A DNA stretch of 64,000 nucleotides. It comes from JACMNW01 sp031406155 (GTDB lineage: Bacteria > Pseudomonadota > Alphaproteobacteria > Rhodobacterales > Rhodobacteraceae). Positions 17,935 to 26,718 of the stretch are shown piece by piece. A program made the translations under genes and the position numbers. Below the pieces are notes generated by a model that was not told the origin of the DNA, did no database searches, and worked only from the letters and a program-made list of their open reading frames with translations. Each line of letters begins with the position of its first letter. The stretch's first letter is position 1. The DNA lies in the NCBI GenBank assembly GCA_031406155.1, contig JANOGW010000058.1, forward strand, positions 1 through 64,000, read 5' to 3'.

Positions 17935-18861
17935 GTGACCGAGCCGACCCCCACCCGGATTGCCGCCCATATCGCCGGTTCACTTGAACTTTACGCCGCA
18001 CTTCGGCAGGCCGGTCAGGACGCCGGACATGAGGTGGTGCTGGCCGAGATCATCGCCGCGCTTCTAAAGGGCAATCCCGTAGCACAGGCCACCGCTGCAC
18101 GGCTGGCGTCGGTTGACTCCGGGTTGTTGCGGGCCATCCTGCGAAAGGGCGCGGGCCTGCCGGCAACCGCCAATGCCCCTGCCATTCGCGCGTATCTTGC
18201 GGCCGCAACGCCAGCACCCTTGTTCCTGCCACCGGTCGGCGATAGCCCGACGCTGGCGCTGCTGACCAATGGCGAGCATCCCGACATGCCGCCGTTTTCC
18301 GATCATGCCTTCGATGCGTGGTTTGCCGAACAGGCCACTGGCCGCCTGCTTTATGGTCTGGGCGCGTATCTTGAGAAACGGTCCGTCTATGCCACGGCGC
18401 AGTTTGCCGATGTTGCCAGCCCGGAATGGCGCACGATGCACCTTGGTGTCGATGTCTTTGCCGCGGCCGGAACGCCGGTGTTCGCGCCGCTTGCGGGCAT
18501 GGTTCTGCACCTTACCTACAACGCCGATCCGCTGGATTATGGTCATACCCTGATACTGGAGCATGATGCCGGCGGCGTGCCGTTCTTTACACTCTACGGG
18601 CATCTGGGGGCCAGTTTGCCCGGTCTGTTGGCCAAGGGCGACAGGGTCGCTGCGGGGCAGTTGATCGCACATCTGGGGGATTGGCATGAAAACGGCGGCT
18701 GGGCTGCGCATATCCACTTTCAGGTGATGACCGACATGCTGGATCAGAACGCCGGTAACTTCTTTGGCGTGGGCCATGAAAGCCTGATTGATGTGTGGTC
18801 AGAGATTTGCCTTGATCCTAACCTAATCCTGCGATTGCCTGAGGCTCTGTTCAAACTCTAG
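17935..18861 (+). CDS. M23-family (LytM-type) peptidase domain protein
   Basis: A 308-residue protein with no clear signal peptide. The C-terminal half is a peptidase_M23 domain: the zinc-ligand pair HLGVDVFA (His, Asp), the Gly-rich FAPLAGMV strand, LYGHLG with a conserved His, and HIHFQV (HxH). The N-terminal half is helical and unassigned. It starts at GTG 17935, with AGAAGGA at 17921-17927 in correct position. It is 9 bp upstream of pxpA and so leads the oxoprolinase operon. Related M23 domains in other bacteria are attached to aminotransferase-type proteins, so a metabolic rather than cell-wall role is possible. Confidence 0.75.
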   Translation: MTEPTPTRIAAHIAGSLELYAALRQAGQDAGHEVVLAEIIAALLKGNPVAQATAARLASVDSGLLRAILRKGAGLPATANAPAIRAYLAAATPAPLFLPPVGDSPTLALLTNGEHPDMPPFSDHAFDAWFAEQATGRLLYGLGAYLEKRSVYATAQFADVASPEWRTMHLGVDVFAAAGTPVFAPLAGMVLHLTYNADPLDYGHTLILEHDAGGVPFFTLYGHLGASLPGLLAKGDRVAAGQLIAHLGDWHENGGWAAHIHFQVMTDMLDQNAGNFFGVGHESLIDVWSEICLDPNLILRLPEALFKL

Positions 18862-18870
18862 GCCCCTACC

Positions 18871-19647
18871 ATGGCAACACGACGCAGCATTGATCTGAAC
18901 GCCGACCTTGGCGAGGGGTATGGTCCTTGGCCCATGGGAGATGACGCGGGCTTGCTGGGCATCGTCAGCAGTGCCAATGTGGCCTGCGGCGGGCATGCAG
19001 GCGACCCGGACGTGATGTTTGCCACCCTGACCGAGGCGCGTGCCCGGAACGTCACGATCGGTGCGCATCCGGGATATGCTGACCGGGCGGGCTTTGGCCG
19101 CCGGATCATCCCGATGTCAGGGCCTGCGATTGAACGAATGGTCGCCGTTCAGATCGGCGGGTTGCTGGGGGCGGCGGCACTGGCGGGGGCATCGGTGCGC
19201 TATGTCAAGGCGCATGGTGCGCTGGCAAACCTGGCCGCCGACGAGGCCAGTGTTGCCGGTGCCATTGCCCGGGCCACGCGCGCCGTTTCGCGTGAATTGG
19301 CTTTGCTCGCCATCTCAGGCACCGAGTTGGAGGCGGCGGGACGTGCGGCCGGATTGCAGGTGTTCAGCGAGGTATTCGCAGACCGCGCCTATCTGCCCAG
19401 TGGCCGTCTGGTTCCGCGCAGCCACAAAGGCGCGATGATCCATGATGTCGAAGTGGCGGCGCAGCGGCTGCTTGGGTTTCTGGACAGCGGCCTTATGCCA
19501 ACGTTGGACGGGCCGGCCATTGCGCTGCCCGCGCATTCGATCTGCGTTCACGGTGACAGCCCCGGTGCTGTTCAGATGGCGCGCCATATTCGTGCATCAC
19601 TTTCCGGCGCGGGCATCGCCGTGACCGCCTTTCTGCCACCCGCATGA
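18871..19647 (+). CDS. pxpA: 5-oxoprolinase subunit A (LamB/YcsF family)
   Basis: A 258-residue protein with the family N-terminus DLNADLGEGYGPWPMGDD, followed by SSANVACGGHAGDP, IGAHPGYADR and HSICVHGDSPGAV near the C-terminus. PxpA with PxpB and PxpC forms the ATP-dependent prokaryotic 5-oxoprolinase, which opens pyroglutamate to glutamate. All three genes follow here with 4-bp overlaps. No strong Shine-Dalgarno precedes the ATG, so it may be reinitiated from the M23 gene 9 bp upstream. Confidence 0.9.
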   Translation: MATRRSIDLNADLGEGYGPWPMGDDAGLLGIVSSANVACGGHAGDPDVMFATLTEARARNVTIGAHPGYADRAGFGRRIIPMSGPAIERMVAVQIGGLLGAAALAGASVRYVKAHGALANLAADEASVAGAIARATRAVSRELALLAISGTELEAAGRAAGLQVFSEVFADRAYLPSGRLVPRSHKGAMIHDVEVAAQRLLGFLDSGLMPTLDGPAIALPAHSICVHGDSPGAVQMARHIRASLSGAGIAVTAFLPPA

Positions 19648-20339
19648 CCGAAACCCGCACCTTCCCCGGGTTTCGTGCCGTTGCGGATCGGGCATTGCTG
19701 GTGGAATTTGGCGATCTGATCGGTGATGATGCCCATGCGCAGGTTATGTCGCTGGACGTACGGCTGGCGCAGGCGCCTTTCCCCGGCTTTACCGAGGCGG
19801 TTCCCGCCTATGTCAGCATTCTGGTCTGCTTTGACGCGATGTTTATCGATCACGAAGGTGTCGAAGGATGGGTCAGAGGTTTGCTGCAATCGCCGGTGCT
19901 GCCACCCCGAAGGGGTGTCTTACGGACAGTTGACGTCTGCTACGACCCGGAGTTTTCGCCGGATCTGGCTGCGGTTTCGGGGCAAACCGGGCTTGGTGAA
20001 GATGCCGTCATCAACGCGCACCTTGCCGAAACCTATCAAGTGTTCATGTATGGTTTTGCGCCGGGTTATGCCTATCTGGCCGGGGTTCCACCCGCGTTGC
20101 ATTTGCCGCGCAAGCCCAGCGCCAGACGGGACGTGGCGGCAGGCAGCGTCATCATTGCGGGTGCACAATGTTTGATCACCACCCTAGCGATGCCGACGGG
20201 GTGGTGGATCATCGGGCGATCCCCAGCGCGGATACTGACCGACGATCCCGCCACGCCGTTCCTGTTTGATGTCGGTGACCGGGTTCGGTTCCGGCGCATC
20301 GGGCGGGCGGCGTTCGATGCGGCACTTGCAACCCGATGA
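19644..20339 (+). CDS. pxpB: 5-oxoprolinase subunit B (KipI/allophanate hydrolase subunit 1 type)
   Basis: A 231-residue protein with the AHS1 signature: RADRALLVEFG-type N-terminus (here VADRALLVEFGD), DVCYDPEFSPDL, the FAPGYAYLAGVP loop and PRKPSARRDVAAGSV, then PTGWWIIGRSP. It works with PxpC, and with PxpA for oxoproline cleavage. Overlaps pxpA and pxpC by ATGA at each end, ensuring equal translation. Confidence 0.9.
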   Translation: MTETRTFPGFRAVADRALLVEFGDLIGDDAHAQVMSLDVRLAQAPFPGFTEAVPAYVSILVCFDAMFIDHEGVEGWVRGLLQSPVLPPRRGVLRTVDVCYDPEFSPDLAAVSGQTGLGEDAVINAHLAETYQVFMYGFAPGYAYLAGVPPALHLPRKPSARRDVAAGSVIIAGAQCLITTLAMPTGWWIIGRSPARILTDDPATPFLFDVGDRVRFRRIGRAAFDAALATR

Positions 20340-21283
20340 CCAGAGCGCGCTTCAGCGTTGTGCACGCGGGTCCACAGGTAACCGTTCAGGACGCAGGGCG
20401 GGCCGGGTTGATGCGATACGGTGTTCCGGCGTCCGGACCGATGGACAGGCTGGCTTTCGCGGCCGCCAATCTGACGCTTGGAAATCAGGCTGGCGCGCCT
20501 GCCATCGAAGTGTCGCTGGGCGGCCTTGTCTTGCGATGCACCGAGGGGCCGATCACGTTCGCCGTCGCGGGCGGCGATTTTCGGGTGAAAATCGACACCT
20601 CGGCGGTCAGCGCGTGGGGCGTCGCAACTTTGCAGGCGGGGCAGATGCTGACCATCCGGCCCGGGCGGTGGGGCAGCTGGTGCTACCTTGCATTCGCAGG
20701 AAAACTGGTTTGCCAGCCTTGGCTTGGAAGTGTGTCAACGCATGACCCCAGCGGGCTTGGTGGGGGGCGGCTGATCACCGGGGACAGCGTGACACTTGAG
20801 GACTGCCGTGATCGTGGCAACCTTCATGCCGCAATTCCGTTTCCTGTTTCGGCGCGCCCACGACACAGCGTCCGCGTAGTGCTGGGGCCGCAAGACCGGT
20901 TCTTCAGTCCTGACACAATTGCCCGGTTGTTGTCTGGACGCTTCGCCCTGACGGATGCCTACGACCGAATGGGTGTGCGCCTTTCGGGGCCGTTGCTGCA
21001 CCCCGACGCGCCGCTTGACATGCCATCGGAGGCTATCGCACGCGGGTCAATCCAGGTTGCGGGCGACGGCGTTGCAACCGTGCTTCTGGCGGACCACCAG
21101 ACCACCGGCGGCTATCCGAAAATCGCGACCATACTGTCGGACGACATCGATGGTTTTGTGCAGTTGCGCAGTAGGAATTCGGTGACGTTTGAGGCAATTA
21201 CACCCCAGGCGGCAGTGGCAGCCGCACGCACCCGTGGCAGATCGCGGGCGGCGTATCTGGCCCGCTTGATTGCAGACGCCTGA
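20336..21283 (+). CDS. pxpC: 5-oxoprolinase subunit C (biotin-dependent carboxyltransferase/KipA type)
   Basis: A 315-residue protein of the AHS2 family. VHAGPQVTVQDAGRAGLMRYGVPASGPMD is split across the N-terminus, followed by LGNQAGAPAIEVSLGG. The C-terminal part has RVVLGPQDRFF, YDRMGVRLSGP and DHQTTGGYPKIA, all standard for PxpC. It completes the pxpABC set. The frame ends before a 178-bp gap holding the RTX promoter and a CtrA-type box. Confidence 0.9.
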   Translation: MTRARFSVVHAGPQVTVQDAGRAGLMRYGVPASGPMDRLAFAAANLTLGNQAGAPAIEVSLGGLVLRCTEGPITFAVAGGDFRVKIDTSAVSAWGVATLQAGQMLTIRPGRWGSWCYLAFAGKLVCQPWLGSVSTHDPSGLGGGRLITGDSVTLEDCRDRGNLHAAIPFPVSARPRHSVRVVLGPQDRFFSPDTIARLLSGRFALTDAYDRMGVRLSGPLLHPDAPLDMPSEAIARGSIQVAGDGVATVLLADHQTTGGYPKIATILSDDIDGFVQLRSRNSVTFEAITPQAAVAAARTRGRSRAAYLARLIADA

Positions 21284-21404
21284 CGCAGCTGGCGCCACAC
21301 TGGTTTGCTAGTCGTTTGCTTTGGATCGATAAAACTGCCAAACTTAGAATACAGGCACGCGATCTGCCCAGAAACTTGGCTGCACTACATAGGTTTTGCC
21401 ATAG

Positions 21405-21419
21405 TTAAGCCGAAGTTAA
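21405..21419. promoter_or_regulatory. CtrA-type box (TTAA-N7-TTAA)
   Basis: TTAA at 21405-21408 and TTAA at 21416-21419 are separated by exactly seven bases, and a C follows as in the full consensus. It lies 43 bp upstream of the start of the RTX-Hint gene. CtrA is the alphaproteobacterial response regulator that controls motility, surface and cell-cycle genes. Chance occurrence in a high-GC genome is low but not negligible. Confidence 0.6.
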
Positions 21420-21461
21420 CGTCTAATTCGCGATCAATACCGCGCTTGAGGATTGTTGTAG

Positions 21462-24209
21462 ATGGCAAATGTTACCGGAACTACCGGTGCAGATACCCTT
21501 GCTGGCACCACCGGCACGGACTCGATTGTCGGTTTCAGCGGCAATGATTCCATTGCCTCTGGCAACAGTGCTGACAGCGTCTATGGCGGTTCCGGCAATG
21601 ACACCGTGGATGGTGGCAGCGGGAACGACCTGATCTTCGGCGACAGCGATCTGGCGAATACCTGGGGCTACCGGGTCTACGATCGGAATTTCAGCGATCA
21701 GCCCAATCAGGCCCCCACGATTGACAGCGGTACATTGCGTGGGTCTGGCCTGACCACCGGCTTTGACGTGAACGCTTTGGCAAACGCGGCGCGGGGTACA
21801 TCCGGTGACCCAAACGACTTTGGCGTTATCCTGACATCAACCTTCACGGCGACCACGGCGGGCGTTTACCGTTTTGCCACCACGTCGGATGACGGCTCTA
21901 CCCTAACTCTGCTGGATGCAAATGGCACCCCGCTGACGTTTCTGAATCAGGATGGCAGCTCTGCCGCCTTTATGAACAACGATTTTCACCAGGCCGCAAC
22001 GACGCGGTTTGGCGATGTGACGCTTGCGGCAGGGCAAAGCTATACGATCGAAATTCGGTACTGGGAAAATCTTGGCGGCAATACTCTTGCCGCAACTGTC
22101 ACACCCCCCGGCGGCACGATCACCAACCTCAATGGCAGCCCGTTCATCGGTGCCCCCGTCAACACCAACACAGGCGCAGATTCCCTTTTCGGCGGTACTG
22201 GCAGCGACACCATTTTTGGCGAAGCCGGTAACGATACGCTGGATGGCGGGGCCAATAATGACAGTCTTTCCGGCGGTGCCGGGCTTGACACGATCATTGG
22301 CGGGACCGGTGCAGATACGATAAATGGTGGCGCGGGGCAGGATACTGCCGATTACTCGGCATCCGCAGCCGCTGTTAGCATCAATCTTGGTGCCGGCACC
22401 GCCGGTGGCACCGGAAGCGATGCCGTTGGCGATGTGCTGACCAATATCGACGGGCTGATCGGATCGGCCTTCAACGATACGCTGATCGGCTATGATGGTC
22501 AGGGCACCCTTGCCGACCCGACGACCAACATCTTCTTTGGCGGTGCGGGCAACGATTCACTCGATGGCGCTGGTGGCAACGATCAGTTGTTTGGCGGCAA
22601 TGACAACGACACCATTCTGGGTGGGCTCGGCAACGACCTTGTCTCTGGCGATGATGGCAACGATAGCCTGTCGGGCGGCGATGGCAATGACACAGTTTTG
22701 GGCGGTCTTGGCACCGACATCCTGACCGGCGGGATCGGCACGGACAGTCTTGTTGGCGGCGATGGGGCCGACAATCTGTCAGGCGACGGCGACGCGGATA
22801 CGCTTGTTGGCGGGCTTGGCAATGACACGCTGAGCGGCGGCGACGGCAATGATCAGCTTGACGGCGGTGATAACGACGACATCTTGACGGGTGGCACGGG
22901 TACGGACTTGCTGACCGGCGGCGATGGCAACGACACGCTGGGGGCCGATGCAGGGAATGACACGCTGTCTGGCGGGGCTGGCAACGATGTGCTGGAAGGC
23001 CATGACGATGCCGACGTCATTTCAGGTGGGTCAGGCGACGATTACATCGTTGGCTTTGATGTCACCAATATCACCAACCCGGTAAACCGCACGCTTACGC
23101 CGCCTGTCGGATCGGATGACGGGGCGGCGGATTCGTTGGCCGGTGATGCAGGTGCCGACACCATTCTGGGTGGTGCAGGCAATGACACGCTGGATGGCGG
23201 GGCTGACAATGACACCCTGATCGGGGGGTCGCAGAATGACACGCTGATCGGCGGAACCGGCAACGACAGCCTGTCCGGCGGCACCGAGAATGACAGCCTG
23301 TCAGGCGATGATGGCACAGATATCCTTGATGGTGGCGATGGCAACGACACCCTGATGGGTGGCGCGGGCAGCGATACCCTGTCGGGCGGGTTCGGTGACG
23401 ACACCATTGTCGTAGGTGCGGGTGACTACGCCACGAACGTGACTGATATCGTTAATGGCAACGAATCCACTGGTGATCTGGATGTGCTGGACCTGCGGGC
23501 GTTCGGCAAGTCGTTGACAAACATCGCCTTTGATCCCGGTAACGCCGAGAACGGCACGGTTGAGTTTCTGAATGGCGCGGGCAATGTCATCGGCACGATG
23601 ACGTTCTCCAATATCGAAAACGTCATTCCCTGCTTTACCCCCGGCACCCTGATCCAGTCCCTGAATGGTGACGTGGCGGTCGAAACCCTGGTCGCGGGTG
23701 ACATGGTGCTGACGCGCGATCACGGATACCAGCCGTTGCGTTGGACGGGTCGGCGCGATCTGTCGGTTGCTGAACTGGCGGCACAAACCAAGTTGCACCC
23801 TGTTGTGATCCGCGCCGGCGCGCTGGGCCGCAATCTGCCCGCGCAAGACATGATGGTATCGCCGCAGCACCGGATGCTGATCACCGGCCCGCGTGTCGAG
23901 ATGATGTTCGGCGAGCCTGAGGTGCTGGTTGCCGCAACCCATCTGGTCGGGCAGGCTGGCATCAGCCGCGCGCATCCGGCATCCGTCAGCTATATTCATA
24001 TCATGTTCGATCAGCACCAGATCATCCGGGCGAACGGCTGCTGGACGGAAAGTTTCCAGCCGGGGGCCCTGACACTGCAATCGATGCAGCAGGATCAGCG
24101 CGACGAACTGATGACCCTGTTTCCCGCACTTGAAGCGGTCGCCCCGCTTTACCCGTCCGCCCGTCTGTCGCTGAAGGCGCACGAGGCACGTGTGCTGATG
24201 GCCGCCTGA
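21462..24209 (+). CDS. Large secreted RTX protein with PA14-like and C-terminal Hint domains
   Basis: A 915-residue acidic protein with no Sec signal, as expected for type I secretion. Residues 1-60 contain RTX-like GG-D repeats. About 66-215 look like a PA14 carbohydrate-binding domain (YRFATTSDDGSTLTLLD, IRYWENLGGN). About 237-650 hold many GGxGxDxLx nonapeptides that fold as calcium-binding beta-rolls. From Cys724 there is a Hint_2 domain (PCFTPGTLIQ, GDMVLTRDHG, VSPQHRML, SYIHIMFDQH), which may self-process. It is preceded by a CtrA-type box and sits directly before the exopolysaccharide locus. Cognate transporter genes are not in the window. Confidence 0.85.
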   Translation: MANVTGTTGADTLAGTTGTDSIVGFSGNDSIASGNSADSVYGGSGNDTVDGGSGNDLIFGDSDLANTWGYRVYDRNFSDQPNQAPTIDSGTLRGSGLTTGFDVNALANAARGTSGDPNDFGVILTSTFTATTAGVYRFATTSDDGSTLTLLDANGTPLTFLNQDGSSAAFMNNDFHQAATTRFGDVTLAAGQSYTIEIRYWENLGGNTLAATVTPPGGTITNLNGSPFIGAPVNTNTGADSLFGGTGSDTIFGEAGNDTLDGGANNDSLSGGAGLDTIIGGTGADTINGGAGQDTADYSASAAAVSINLGAGTAGGTGSDAVGDVLTNIDGLIGSAFNDTLIGYDGQGTLADPTTNIFFGGAGNDSLDGAGGNDQLFGGNDNDTILGGLGNDLVSGDDGNDSLSGGDGNDTVLGGLGTDILTGGIGTDSLVGGDGADNLSGDGDADTLVGGLGNDTLSGGDGNDQLDGGDNDDILTGGTGTDLLTGGDGNDTLGADAGNDTLSGGAGNDVLEGHDDADVISGGSGDDYIVGFDVTNITNPVNRTLTPPVGSDDGAADSLAGDAGADTILGGAGNDTLDGGADNDTLIGGSQNDTLIGGTGNDSLSGGTENDSLSGDDGTDILDGGDGNDTLMGGAGSDTLSGGFGDDTIVVGAGDYATNVTDIVNGNESTGDLDVLDLRAFGKSLTNIAFDPGNAENGTVEFLNGAGNVIGTMTFSNIENVIPCFTPGTLIQSLNGDVAVETLVAGDMVLTRDHGYQPLRWTGRRDLSVAELAAQTKLHPVVIRAGALGRNLPAQDMMVSPQHRMLITGPRVEMMFGEPEVLVAATHLVGQAGISRAHPASVSYIHIMFDQHQIIRANGCWTESFQPGALTLQSMQQDQRDELMTLFPALEAVAPLYPSARLSLKAHEARVLMAA
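22173..23408 (+). repeat. RTX nonapeptide repeat region
   Basis: DNA encoding tandem GGxGxDxLx units of nine residues (27 bp), with non-repeat interruptions near 22360-22535 and 23045-23120. The repeats are degenerate at DNA level but strongly periodic, so assembly or recombination variation in copy number is possible. Confidence 0.85.
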
Positions 24210-24394
24210 CGGGGCCGCCCGATTTATTGGCTGACGGCGCGTTTAGGACCATCGATCCGGTTTCGGCAGAAAGTGGCCCGCTCCACAAGTTTGCCTTGAT
24301 GGCACCACATTATCGCCCAGCGTCACGGTATTTTATCGTAAGTGTTGCAACCTAGGGTTGTACATATCATCACTTGCCCGGGGGCGACGCAGAC

Positions 24395-26407
24395 ATGACA
24401 ACACTGTTGGTTCAAGCCGGCACCAGTGCCGCAGCTTTGCAAAACATCATTGACACTGCACCCGATGGGGCGCGGATCGTGCTGGAAGAGGGCACATATC
24501 GGTTTACCCAGACGGTGGAGATCGACCGCGACGGCATCACCCTGGAAGGCCAGGGACAGGTGACGATCATCGCCGATGCCCGCCTGAACGGCGAGCCCGC
24601 GATCCAGATCGGCGCCCCACTTTACACCGAGGTCACGGCTGATCCGGTGCGCATCACGGCCAACGCCGATGCCGGTGCCAGAACCATTTCGCTGCAAACC
24701 GGGCACGGGGTGCAGGTTGGCGATGTCATCTGGGTTGAACAGCCGAACGACGCCGCGCTGTTTGCAGAGATCGGCGATACGCTTTGGCGGCAGGACAAGC
24801 CATTGCGCACCGGACTTGCCGAGGTGCGGGCCGTAAACGGCGATACCATCACCCTTGATCGCGGGCTACCGTTCGACTTTGACGCAACTGTGACAACCGT
24901 CGAAGTGACGCAGATGGTGCGGAATGTTACGGTCAAGGGCCTTACCCTGCGTGGCGATTTCGGTGCGTCGAACAAAGCGGACTTCAGCAACGGGATCGCC
25001 AGCGAGGCGGGTGGCATGCTGATGGTGGTGAACGCGTCTGTCGGCACCGTGCTTTCAGACATTGATCTGGTAGAACCGGGGTCAAACGGGCTTGTGCTGG
25101 GTCGATCGATGGACGCGGTAGTAAAGGATGTCTCGGTGACCGGGGCACACAACAAAGGCGACGGCGGCAACGGGTATGCGTTCTGGCTGCGCGATATCAC
25201 CGACTGCACCTTCACCGATCTGCGCGCCGTCGATACCCGCCATGCCGTGCTCTTTGCCAGCTATACCTCGGCTACCGGCAATGACGTGCATGTGTCTTAC
25301 ACGAACCGGGACATAAATTTTCACGGCGGGTTGGACAGTGGCAATTCGGTGGTTGTTGACCATTCGATCCGCACTGTCGAGGAACAGCGGTTTCTGGGGG
25401 CGGTCAGTTTCGTCAATCCCGGCACCGAATATGGCGCGCCGACCAACGGTGGCGCGAACAGCATCACATTTCGAAATGTCATCGGGACCGTTCGTTCGGA
25501 CCTTATCGCCGCGCAAAACGGGGGGACTACGATTGCCGCGCTGGGGGGCAATGACACGCTGATCGGTGGCGCGGGCAGTGACGAACTGGATGCAGGCACG
25601 GGAAACGACTGGATTGTCGCATCGCGCGGCTACGACGTCGTGCTTGGTGGGGCGGGATCGGACACCTTTGAATTTGCCTTTGAACGCGATCAGGCCATCG
25701 TCCAGACAGCGGGCACCAAGACTGTGGTGACAACCGCACTTGGCACCGCTTCCCTGACGGATGTCGAGATGCTTAAGTTCACCAGCGGCACCGTCACCAT
25801 TGCCGCCGCCGTCACGCCAACTTTGCGGGGCGACGCAGGGTACGAGCGGACCGATATAACCTTGACGCTGGTGGCCGATGATCTGGTCAATGCCGTAACC
25901 ATGGTCGGCAGCCGCAACATCGGATTTATGGGCAATGCGCTGGCCAATAATGTGATCGGGAACGCGGGCGACAATCAGATCTACGGCGAGGGTGGCAATG
26001 ACCGGCTGTTTGGCGGTCTGGGTCACGACGTCGTCTCAGGCGGGGCGGGTGACGACTATCTGCATGGCGGATCGGGCAATGATACTTTGACCGGCGGGTC
26101 GGGCAACGACACGCTGGCCGGCCGGCAGGATGCCGATCTGTTCGTTGCGAGCGATGGCAGCAACTTAGTCGAGGATTTCAGCATTGCCCAAGGCGACAGC
26201 GTTGTTTTCCGGGGGTTCTCGACCGCTGATCTGATCACGTCACTGGGCAATCACCTTGATGGTCGCAGCTTTTCGACGGATTACTTCACAGTGGCGACGC
26301 AATACATTAACGGCAAGCAGACGCTGCTGATCGTGTCGGACGCGGGCGACAGCCTGGCCTTGCAGAACCTCCAGGCTGCGGACCTTTATGCGTATCTGAT
26401 TGCGTAA
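24395..26407 (+). CDS. Secreted right-handed beta-helix protein with RTX repeats (alginate-epimerase-like architecture)
   Basis: A 670-residue protein. Residues 1-370 form a pectate-lyase-type right-handed parallel beta-helix: TAPDGARIVLEEGTYRF at the N-cap, DRDGITLEGQG, KGLTLRGDFG, DTRHAVLFAS and INFHGGLDSGN. Residues 375-620 hold two blocks of RTX GGxGxDxLx repeats. This order of catalytic-type helix followed by R-modules is that of the secreted AlgE-type mannuronan C5-epimerases. However, no DPHE motif is visible, so epimerase activity is not shown; a lyase or binding protein is equally possible. ATG 24395 behind GGGGG is preferred over the open TTG 24374. No Sec signal; type I export is expected. 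Confidence 0.72.
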   Translation: MTTLLVQAGTSAAALQNIIDTAPDGARIVLEEGTYRFTQTVEIDRDGITLEGQGQVTIIADARLNGEPAIQIGAPLYTEVTADPVRITANADAGARTISLQTGHGVQVGDVIWVEQPNDAALFAEIGDTLWRQDKPLRTGLAEVRAVNGDTITLDRGLPFDFDATVTTVEVTQMVRNVTVKGLTLRGDFGASNKADFSNGIASEAGGMLMVVNASVGTVLSDIDLVEPGSNGLVLGRSMDAVVKDVSVTGAHNKGDGGNGYAFWLRDITDCTFTDLRAVDTRHAVLFASYTSATGNDVHVSYTNRDINFHGGLDSGNSVVVDHSIRTVEEQRFLGAVSFVNPGTEYGAPTNGGANSITFRNVIGTVRSDLIAAQNGGTTIAALGGNDTLIGGAGSDELDAGTGNDWIVASRGYDVVLGGAGSDTFEFAFERDQAIVQTAGTKTVVTTALGTASLTDVEMLKFTSGTVTIAAAVTPTLRGDAGYERTDITLTLVADDLVNAVTMVGSRNIGFMGNALANNVIGNAGDNQIYGEGGNDRLFGGLGHDVVSGGAGDDYLHGGSGNDTLTGGSGNDTLAGRQDADLFVASDGSNLVEDFSIAQGDSVVFRGFSTADLITSLGNHLDGRSFSTDYFTVATQYINGKQTLLIVSDAGDSLALQNLQAADLYAYLIA

Positions 26408-26718
26408 ACGTGGCCGTATCACGACGACTTACAGCCGCAAGTAGGGCCGCCGCGACTCGCTGCAATCCCCAAGCGATTCGCACATCATGTTGTCTGCACC
26501 AGAACAATCCTTCAAATGCGGATAATTTTGGCTTGTTTATCAACAATAAGCCGCAAGTTTATGCCGAGTTTGGAAGAAATCCCTAGATTGCACCGGCATT
26601 TTATAACAGTGTCATTGCTCCGACACGCAGTTGCGGTATTGTGAACACGAAATCGTCAGAATGCGCATAATTCTGACAATATGTGAACCGTGGGGTGGGG
26701 ATCTTACGGAGCGAAGTC
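26408..26718. other. Intergenic region, 311 bp, upstream of the LuxR-type regulator
   Basis: AT-richer than the surroundings and without a coding signal. It holds the regulator's promoter and an 8-bp inverted repeat (26655-26677) just before the GTG start. CGGAG at 26707-26711 is the Shine-Dalgarno. Confidence 0.55.
26655..26677. promoter_or_regulatory. Inverted repeat upstream of the LuxR-type gene
   Basis: GTCAGAAT (26655-26662) and ATTCTGAC (26670-26677) are perfect 8-bp arms with a 7-bp spacer, 42 bp before the start codon. Its symmetry fits a dimeric regulator, perhaps the LuxR-type protein itself. Confidence 0.5.

Noticed and set aside
22173..23408. Repeat array considered as CRISPR or satellite DNA
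   Set aside because: The 27-bp periodicity is coding, encodes calcium-binding nonapeptides and has no invariant repeat or unique spacers.
24344..24365. Imperfect palindrome around CCTAGG upstream of the beta-helix gene
   Set aside because: The arms break symmetry after a few bases; not strong enough to call an operator.
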